This document shows, one piece after another, positions 58,421 to 64,000 of a stretch of 64,000 nt of DNA (position 1 is the first letter of the stretch; each line of letters opens with the position of its first letter). The position numbers and the translations under genes are program-made. The notes under the pieces are model-generated. The model worked only from the letters and a program-made list of their open reading frames with translations, did no database searches and was not told where the DNA came from. This DNA is from Arthrobacter sp. ov118 (GTDB lineage Bacteria > Actinomycetota > Actinomycetes > Actinomycetales > Micrococcaceae): NCBI RefSeq assembly GCF_900116495.1, contig NZ_FPAY01000001.1, forward strand, positions 682,001 through 746,000. Direction: 5' to 3'.

Positions 58421-58597
58421 CACCTGTACCCGAAGGACGCCCTGGCGGAGACACCCCGGAAACCCGGTATTGGGGTCAGCTCTGGCGCCTCACCGTCCGC
58501 CCGCACGGGCTTTTCCGCGCCCGGCCCGCCGTTGCACAGGTGGCGGCGCGGTCAACGCGCATTCTTGCGGCGCGGCCCGCCTGCCCAAGAGATCCCG

Positions 58598-58666
58598 TTT
58601 ACATTCTCGAAACATGCCGGTCATCCGATCTTCACGCGCGGTGGCTTCCTGTAACGTGCCCGCAAC
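58598..58666 (+). promoter_or_regulatory. Candidate GlnR binding boxes before amt
   Basis: The 350-bp gap holds no gene. TTTAC-N6-GAAAC at 58598-58613 and GTAAC-N6-GCAAC at 58651-58666 each match the actinobacterial GlnR half-box pattern (gTnAC-N6-GaAAc) with one mismatch. They lie 105-173 bases before the amt start. GlnR activates amt genes under nitrogen limitation in many actinobacteria, so this position is expected. No glnR gene is in the window. Confidence 0.5.
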
Positions 58667-58770
58667 TTTTCTCAGCATCGCCGGAAACATGGCACCGCGA
58701 GGATTAAATCCGGATCGGGGGGCCGGCGGCGACGTGTCCCGGTACGGAAAACTGACGAGAAGGGACGCCG

Positions 58771-60135
58771 GTGGAACTGACTGCTGGAAGCGTCTGGATG
58801 ATAGTGTCGGCGGCGCTCGTTCTGCTGATGACCCCGGCATTGGGCCTCTTTTATGGCGGCATGACCCGGGCCAAAGCCTCGCTGAACATGATGATGATGA
58901 GCTTCATCTCCATCGGCCTAGTCGGCGTCGTGTGGGTCCTCTGGGGCTACTCGATGAGCACCGGCCAGGGCGTGCTGGGCGTGTTTGGCAACCCGTTCAC
59001 CAACTTCGGACTCAGCAACCTGATCGGCTCGCCGGACCTCATTAAGGCCGGTTACAGCGCTACCTTCGCCATCCTCACTGTGGCCCTGATCAGCGGCGCC
59101 ATCGCGGACCGGGCGAAATTCACCTCCTGGGCGGTCTTCGTCCCCGCCTGGATCACCCTCGTCTACTGCCCGCTTGCCTTCATGGTCTGGGGCGGCGGCC
59201 TCATGAGTGCCGGCGGTGCCGTCAGCTCCATCTTCGGCCAGGTCATCGACTTCGCCGGGGGCACCGTGGTGGAAATCGCGTCCGGAACCGCGGCACTGGT
59301 GCTGGTCCTGATCCTGGGCAACCGGCATGGCTTCGGCAAGGACCCCGGCCATCGTCCGCACAATATCCCTTTCATCATGCTCGGCGCGGGCATCCTCTGG
59401 TTCGGCTGGTTCGGTTTCAACGCCGGGGCCGCCACCACGGTGGAGCAGGCCGGCCTGATCTGGGTGAACACCCTGGCGGCTCCTGCCGCGGCTATCATCA
59501 GCTGGCTGGTCATGGAAAAGGTCCGCCACGGCCACCCCACCTCCCTGGGTGCCGCGTCCGGCGCCGTCGCCGGCCTCGTGGCGATCACGCCGTCGTGCGC
59601 CAACATCAGCCCTCTCGCCGCCCTGAGCCTGGGCCTGGTGGCCGGCGCCGCCTGCGCTGTGTTCGTGGACCTGAAGGTCAAGTTCGGCTTCGACGACTCG
59701 CTCGACGTCGTCGGCGTCCACCTCGGCGCCGGCCTGATCGGCACCCTAGCGCTTGGCTTCATTGCCCTCCCGGTGGACGGTGCCGGCGGCGGCCTGTTCT
59801 ACGGCGGCGGGCTCCACCAGCTGATCGCGCAGACCGTGGCGGTGCTCATCACGGTGGCGGTGTCCGGCCTCGGCACGGCGGTGCTCGGGCTCACCATCCA
59901 CAAGACACTCGGGTTCCGCGTCAGCCATGAAGACGAACTCGCCGGAGTCGACCTGTCCCAGCACGCCGAGACCGCTTATGCCTTTGCCGAACTCGGTCTG
60001 AGCCGGTTCAACCCGTTCGGCCACCAGGTCCGCGTTGCGCACGCCGCACACGAAGCGACGGCTGTCCGCGCTGCTGCCGGTGCAGCGGAGGACGCGCCCG
60101 TTCCCGCACCCGACAGGCAAGACAGCCTCGTCTGA
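58771..60135 (+). CDS. amt: Ammonium transporter (Amt family)
   Basis: A 454-residue membrane protein with 11 helices, typical of Amt/Mep channels. LYGGMTRAKASLN-like start (FYGGMTRAKASLNMMMM) and the phenylalanine-lined vestibule are recognisable. The pore's first twin-His position is Glu 168 (VVEIASGTAAL, usually VVHI), while the second His (317, DVVGVH) is kept; yeast Mep1 and Mep3 show the same Glu. The C-terminal 40 residues are an Ala/Pro-rich extra tail. GTG 58771 follows AAGGGA. No glnK or glnD follows, which is unusual in a genus where amt-glnK-glnD is common. Confidence 0.92.
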   Translation: MELTAGSVWMIVSAALVLLMTPALGLFYGGMTRAKASLNMMMMSFISIGLVGVVWVLWGYSMSTGQGVLGVFGNPFTNFGLSNLIGSPDLIKAGYSATFAILTVALISGAIADRAKFTSWAVFVPAWITLVYCPLAFMVWGGGLMSAGGAVSSIFGQVIDFAGGTVVEIASGTAALVLVLILGNRHGFGKDPGHRPHNIPFIMLGAGILWFGWFGFNAGAATTVEQAGLIWVNTLAAPAAAIISWLVMEKVRHGHPTSLGAASGAVAGLVAITPSCANISPLAALSLGLVAGAACAVFVDLKVKFGFDDSLDVVGVHLGAGLIGTLALGFIALPVDGAGGGLFYGGGLHQLIAQTVAVLITVAVSGLGTAVLGLTIHKTLGFRVSHEDELAGVDLSQHAETAYAFAELGLSRFNPFGHQVRVAHAAHEATAVRAAAGAAEDAPVPAPDRQDSLV

Positions 60136-60263
60136 CGCAGCCGCCGCGGCCGAATGCAACGGCGGCAAGTTTCTCCAAAGGTCTCGTGTGTTAGGTGGCC
60201 GGAGGCCTAAGATGTTGGGCGGGGGGCACTCGAATTAGCGAAGTCGCTTAATGGGAGGCCACG

Positions 60264-61709
60264 ATGTTCAGCCAAGCCAGCCGCAAGGCATCAAAACCGC
60301 AGCTAACATCGGTGGCGCCGGTCCCGCGCAGCCACCGCCGAAGCGGCCTCCCCAGACCTGACATGCTCCGGTTCCGGCCCGCCCTGGCTGCACTTGGGGC
60401 CTTTGCGCTGATCGTCGGCGGCGGCCTGGTAACGGCCGCTCCCTCCGCCGCGGCCGTCGCGGCGCAAAACTACATTGTGGTGCTCAAGGACGCGGTCGTG
60501 GACCCCGCAGCGGCAGCGGCCGCGCAGCAGCACGCCTACGGATTCACGGCGTCGAAGGTCTACCGCAACGCCGTGAACGGCTACTCAGCCACCCTGACGG
60601 CAGCCCAGGCGCAACGCCTAAAGGCCGACCCCAACGTCGACTTCGTCACCGCGGGCCGAACCTTCCAGCAACCGCGGGATCTTGGCGCCGCGGCCAGCCA
60701 GCAGACGCCGTTGTGGCGGGCACGGATCGCCGGAACGAGCTCGAACGTCCGCAAGGCCCTCGACAAAGGGCCGGAGCGGATCAATGTGAACGTCGCAGTG
60801 ATCGACAGCGGCATCGACGCCACCCATCCGGACCTGAACGTCAAGGGCGGCGTTGACTGCCAGTCCGGCTCGCCCGTGGACGTCACGCCCGTTGACGTTT
60901 TAGGGCACGGGACCTTTGTGGCCGGCGTGATCGGCGCCCGCAACAACGGCTTGGGTGTTGTGGGCACCGCCCCGGGGACGCCGCTATGGTCCGTCCGCGT
61001 GGTTGACGACGCCGGCCTCATCTCCGAGAAAAGTCTGATCTGCGCGATCGACTGGGTCACCTCGACAAACAAGGACGACGACGACGACAATGACATCGCC
61101 GTGGCCAACATCAGCATCGCCGGCGGCGGCACCGATACACCTAATTGCGGCAAGGGCACAGACGCGATGCACTACGCCATCTGCCGCTCGGTCCGGGCCG
61201 GCGTCACCTACGCTGTCGCGGCCGGCAACGCTGGCGAGGACTTCGCCAACACCGTGCCCGCCACTTACGACCAGGTGCTGACCGCCACCGCAATGGGCGA
61301 CTTTGACGGAAAGGCCGGCGGACTGGCGGCCCCTGACTGCGGTACTCAGGACTTCTCGAAGTATGGCCAAAAGGATGACGAGCCGGCGTTCTTCTCCAAC
61401 TTCGCCACCACGCACGACGACAAAGCGCACACCGTGTCCGGCCCCGGAGTGTGCATGGTTTCCACCGTGCCTGGCGGCTACGGCGTCAACCATGGCACCA
61501 GCTTCGCCAGCCCGGCCGTGGCAGGATCCGTGGCCTTGTGCATCAGCCAGGAAGCCTGCACGGGTTCGGCGAAGGACATCATGGAGGAGTACCTGCACCT
61601 GACGTCCGGGTACTCAAAGCGGCACCACAACTACGGTTTCGCCGGCGATCCCATCCATCCGATCGCGTTGCGGTACTACGGCTACCTGACTGAGACGGTG
61701 AGCTTCTGA
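60264..61709 (+). CDS. Secreted subtilisin-like serine protease (S8 family)
   Basis: A 481-residue exported protease. An N-terminal basic region and hydrophobic stretch (about 35-58, LAALGAFALIVGGGL) form a long signal peptide ending AAPSAAAVAA. An I9-type propeptide (NYIVVLKDAVVDPAAAAAAQ in parts) follows, then the S8 catalytic domain: VAVIDSGIDATHPDL with Asp near 180, LGHGTFVAGV with His near 214, and HGTSFASPAVAGS with Ser near 415. Six or more Cys in the mature part could form disulfides. ATG 60264 follows GGGAGG. Substrate and activation unknown. Confidence 0.92.
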   Translation: MFSQASRKASKPQLTSVAPVPRSHRRSGLPRPDMLRFRPALAALGAFALIVGGGLVTAAPSAAAVAAQNYIVVLKDAVVDPAAAAAAQQHAYGFTASKVYRNAVNGYSATLTAAQAQRLKADPNVDFVTAGRTFQQPRDLGAAASQQTPLWRARIAGTSSNVRKALDKGPERINVNVAVIDSGIDATHPDLNVKGGVDCQSGSPVDVTPVDVLGHGTFVAGVIGARNNGLGVVGTAPGTPLWSVRVVDDAGLISEKSLICAIDWVTSTNKDDDDDNDIAVANISIAGGGTDTPNCGKGTDAMHYAICRSVRAGVTYAVAAGNAGEDFANTVPATYDQVLTATAMGDFDGKAGGLAAPDCGTQDFSKYGQKDDEPAFFSNFATTHDDKAHTVSGPGVCMVSTVPGGYGVNHGTSFASPAVAGSVALCISQEACTGSAKDIMEEYLHLTSGYSKRHHNYGFAGDPIHPIALRYYGYLTETVSF

Positions 61710-61804
61710 CCGTCCGACCGTGAAGCCGGCTCTCCCCCGGCGACGGTTTCCAGCTGGCGCCGGCTGAGCTCATCTTCGAGCCAACCGGCGCCGGTGCGCG
61801 TATC

Positions 61805-63160
61805 ATGACGGCCATGACCAAGGCAGCGGTTGAGGTCACGGGACCCGCCGAGGCGGTGCCGTACTCGGCACTGGATACGGTGTTCTTGGTGGTGGGCGGC
61901 GTTTCGGCCGTGTGGCTGACCTCGCTGCTGCTGCAGCTGAGCTTTCAATGGGGCTGGGCCCAGGTCTGGTTCCTCTTCATCTTCTGGGGCCTGCTCGCCT
62001 ATCTGGTACTCCCCCGGCTGCACCGGATCCTGACCCGGCTTTATGTTCCGAACTACTTCATCGGCCGGGCCCGCACCAGCGACGGGTTGTTGGGCGACCC
62101 GGTCAATGTGGCCCTGTTGGGTTCTGAGCCGCAGATTCACGGCGTCATGCAGTCCGCAGAATGGACGCTGGCTGATGACGTGACGCTGGCAAGCAGCCGG
62201 CGAATCATTTCCTCCACTCTCCTGCGCCGCAGCTACCTCCAGGCTCCGGTGAGTCCCTTGTTCCTGTTCGGCCGCCAGCAGGACTTTGCCTACCAGCAGG
62301 AAGTCGACGGCACCCCGGGCAAGCGGCACCACGTCCGCTTCTGGCGCTGCCCGCCCGGCTGGCTGCTCCCCGGCGGAGTGGCCGTCGACTGGCTAGCCGC
62401 CGGCACATATGACCGCAGCGTCGGGCTGTCCCTGTTTACGCTGCAGATCACGCACAAAATCGACGAGCACACTGACGCCGAACGGGACCACGTCGTCGGA
62501 GCCATCGTCCAGGCCGACCCCTCGGCCGAGCTCCGCGTGATCCAAGACTTTTCGACCGGATATCACTCGCGCAACGGCGGCGGCGACACCATCATCACCG
62601 ATGGTGACCTCCCGATCGTCGATCTCAGGAAGACTGCCGCGCCGTCGGCCCAAGCCGCCGGGCTGCCGAGCAACAGCCGGAACAAGCGTCCGGCGGCCAC
62701 GGTGGTCGGGGCTCTCTTCGTCGGGGCACGCGGCGTGGCGGCTGCCCTGCTGGCCCTGTCCATGTCGCTCTTTCCGGAGGAGCATATGAGCTCGCTGCTG
62801 CCACCCGGAACCGGTCCTTTCCTAACGGACGCCCAGCGCGACTTGGGCCTCACCGTCGCCACGGTGGCGGTTGTGGTGTTTGCCCTCGTCGAGGTCCTGC
62901 TGTCCTGGTTCGTCTTCCTCGGACGGAACTGGGCCCGGACAGTGGCCATGTCACTCAGTACGGTGGCCATCGGCATGCAGGCGTTCGATGTCTTGAACGG
63001 CGGTCCGGACATCAGCCTGCGGTCCAATCTTCCCGGCCTGGCCCTGGACATCCTGCTGATTCTGGCGCTCTCCAGCAAACGGGCCCGCGACTACGCGCTG
63101 CGCCCCCACAAGGAAGCCAAGCGGGATTCCGGCCGACCCGGGGGCCGGTCACAGTACTGA
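61805..63160 (+). CDS. Membrane protein with LssY C-terminal domain
   Basis: A 451-residue protein. Hydrophobic helices lie near 25-75 (two) and in the C-terminal third (about 300-420, three or four). The middle, about 95-235, is the LssY_C domain: GDPVNVALLGSEPQIHGVMQSAEWTLADDVTL in parts, with RHHVRFWRCP near 180 and IDWL/VDWLAAGTYDRSVGL near 196. LssY_C is found in lipid-phosphatase-type and secretion-linked proteins; function unknown. No ribosome site is clear at ATG 61805; ATG 61814 is an alternative. It follows the protease by 95 bases. Confidence 0.82.
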   Translation: MTAMTKAAVEVTGPAEAVPYSALDTVFLVVGGVSAVWLTSLLLQLSFQWGWAQVWFLFIFWGLLAYLVLPRLHRILTRLYVPNYFIGRARTSDGLLGDPVNVALLGSEPQIHGVMQSAEWTLADDVTLASSRRIISSTLLRRSYLQAPVSPLFLFGRQQDFAYQQEVDGTPGKRHHVRFWRCPPGWLLPGGVAVDWLAAGTYDRSVGLSLFTLQITHKIDEHTDAERDHVVGAIVQADPSAELRVIQDFSTGYHSRNGGGDTIITDGDLPIVDLRKTAAPSAQAAGLPSNSRNKRPAATVVGALFVGARGVAAALLALSMSLFPEEHMSSLLPPGTGPFLTDAQRDLGLTVATVAVVVFALVEVLLSWFVFLGRNWARTVAMSLSTVAIGMQAFDVLNGGPDISLRSNLPGLALDILLILALSSKRARDYALRPHKEAKRDSGRPGGRSQY

Positions 63161-63348
63161 ACTGCACGGCCCGGGACAGACCTTGACAGCCGCGAAGGAA
63201 CGGGCGCTAGATAAAAAGGGCGCTAGGCAAAATGGGCGGGATAAGAGGTAGCCGGCGGCGGGCTGTTCACTGCACGATCCAGCACAATTTTTCTGCACGA
63301 CTTTTTGGCACGACTTTCTTGGCAGACTTTCTTGGCAGAGGAGCGGAC

Positions 63349-63492
63349 ATGAGCAACGACTCACATTCGACGGAGCGCACCCACAGCGAAACCCCGGCCG
63401 AAGGTGATCCAACCGCTGCACCCTTTGACGACCGGGCCCACTCCCAAGACCCCGCAGAAGGTCCGGACACCGACGAGGAACCAGCCAAATAG
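63349..63492 (+). CDS. Small acidic disordered protein, 47 residues
   Basis: MSNDSHSTERTHSETPAEGD at the start and DEEPAK at the end, rich in Asp, Glu, Ser, Thr and Pro, predicted disordered. No family recognised. GAGGAG lies 5-10 bases before ATG 63349, a strong sign of translation. Upstream 63290-63340 has short direct repeats (CTTTCTTGGCAG and relatives). A long palindrome (P1 copy 2) starts one base after the stop. Confidence 0.7.
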   Translation: MSNDSHSTERTHSETPAEGDPTAAPFDDRAHSQDPAEGPDTDEEPAK

Positions 63493-63493
63493 G

Positions 63494-63561
63494 CGAGTTC
63501 GCCGGAAACCTGCCCACTCGCCGGAAACTTCCGGCGAGTTGGCAGGTTTCCGGCGATTTCG
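63494..63561. repeat. Long palindromic element, family P1 copy 2 (bidirectional terminator?)
   Basis: Arms 63494-63524 and 63531-63561 pair over 31 bp with three mismatches (one G-U compatible) and a 6-base loop. The outer arm CGAGTTCGCCGGAAAC corresponds to CGAATTCGCCGGAAAC of copy 1 at 35823. It fills the gap between the small acidic-protein gene and the convergent membrane gene. Confidence 0.85.
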
Positions 63562-63576
63562 GCCGCGCGGGGGCCT

Positions 63577-64000
63577 TTAGCCGCGTCCCCCGTCGCCGGG
63601 CGCGTCCTTCCCGGACCAGGCGCTGACCAGCAGCCACACCGACCACACGAGGATGAGGACAATTCCCGCCAGCGTGGGAATGGTGTTCGCCGTGGAGAAG
63701 CCTTCAGCCCCGACGATCCAGCCCTGCGCGACGTAGGCCAGCCCGGACAGCGCCATCAGGTAGCCGATCGGCCGGGAGACCCGGCCCGCCCCGACAACCA
63801 CGGCACCGGTCAGGAGCAGGGCCGCGCCCAGCACGAAGCTCTGGTAGCTGCGCATCCCCCATTCAAGCCACCGGATGCCCTCGGCGGTCGCAAACCGGGC
63901 GGTTTTCTCCGGTTCCGTGGCCACGACCCACGCGTCCACGGCGTGCTTGAGGGCAACGCCGTCGACGGCCTGAAGCGCGGCGTAGAGTGCCAGCGCGGTG
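63577..64000 (-). CDS. Partial membrane protein, cut by window end
   Basis: An open frame running in from the right edge and ending at TAA 63577-63579; at least 140 residues are visible with no stop upstream. It has about four hydrophobic helices (SFVLGAALLLTGAVVV, IGYLMALSGLAYVAQG, TIPTLAGIVLILVWSVWLLV) after an amphipathic region LYAALQAVDGVALKHAVDAW. I cannot assign a family with confidence; a DUF4386-like membrane protein is one possibility. The start lies outside the window. Confidence 0.7.
   Translation of the reverse strand, partial: TALALYAALQAVDGVALKHAVDAWVVATEPEKTARFATAEGIRWLEWGMRSYQSFVLGAALLLTGAVVVGAGRVSRPIGYLMALSGLAYVAQGWIVGAEGFSTANTIPTLAGIVLILVWSVWLLVSAWSGKDAPGDGGRG

Overview
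The window is high-GC actinobacterial chromosome, most likely from an Arthrobacter/Pseudarthrobacter-type member of the Micrococcaceae. The evidence is strong GC bias at third codon positions, frequent GTG starts, MarP-type and PonA2-type genes, an HspR-like MerR protein, a DUF4177-RidA pair, GAF-ANTAR and CHAD proteins, and candidate GlnR sites before amt. There is no integrase, transposase, rRNA or CRISPR-cas locus, so this reads as ordinary chromosome with accessory blocks rather than a mobile island. Identifications rest on reading motifs in the translations; no database search was possible.

Region 1 (1-12.4 kb) holds a partial membrane protein, acs, aroQ-DUF2332, the membrane protease marP divergent from crp/glxR, a NUDIX-RidA-DUF4177 run, and a PonA2-type penicillin-binding protein with a metallophosphoesterase. 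It resembles the marP-nudix-crp-ridA-ponA2-phosphoesterase neighbourhood of mycobacteria, without nth and whiB. Region 2 (12.7-16.8 kb) is a heterodimeric ABC exporter and tRNA-Pro(CGG). Region 3 (16.9-18.5 kb) is the most interesting locus: a 72-residue secreted peptide precursor with three identical VGNWPDPM repeats, transcribed away from an HTH-TPR regulator. This is a candidate peptide-pheromone/receptor pair. Region 4 (18.6-27.8 kb) has purC-purD, a membrane-fused sulfite-oxidase-type molybdoenzyme, asparaginase, an SCP-like protein, an SDR, a CHAD protein, a HAD phosphatase and a DUF1508 protein.

Region 5 (27.9-36.7 kb) holds carbohydrate and stress genes: GH15, DUF72, App1, GH1, DnaJ-like, Hsp20, HspR-like and PAP2. 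Region 6 (37.4-45.8 kb) is a sugar-acid operon (binding protein, two permeases, dgoD, eda, kdgK, manD) divergent from a GntR/FCD regulator. It would import a sugar acid and convert it through 2-keto-3-deoxy intermediates to pyruvate and glyceraldehyde 3-phosphate; no importer ATPase is encoded. Region 7 (45.9-64 kb) is mixed: aldo/keto reductase, epimerase, a universal-stress-protein remnant, a phosphoribosyltransferase-hydrolase fusion, GAF-ANTAR, DJ-1, an antiporter fused to a UBP zinc finger, CapA, a second PonA-type PBP, amt, a subtilisin, an LssY_C protein, and a membrane protein cut by the window end.

Three intergenic regions (6918-7436, 12468-12651, 20962-21598) carry arrays of the palindrome GGACATGTCC. 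They contain seven 50-bp cores of fixed geometry, most of them inside a symmetrical 79-80-bp unit. Two further families of long palindromes lie at four convergent gene junctions.
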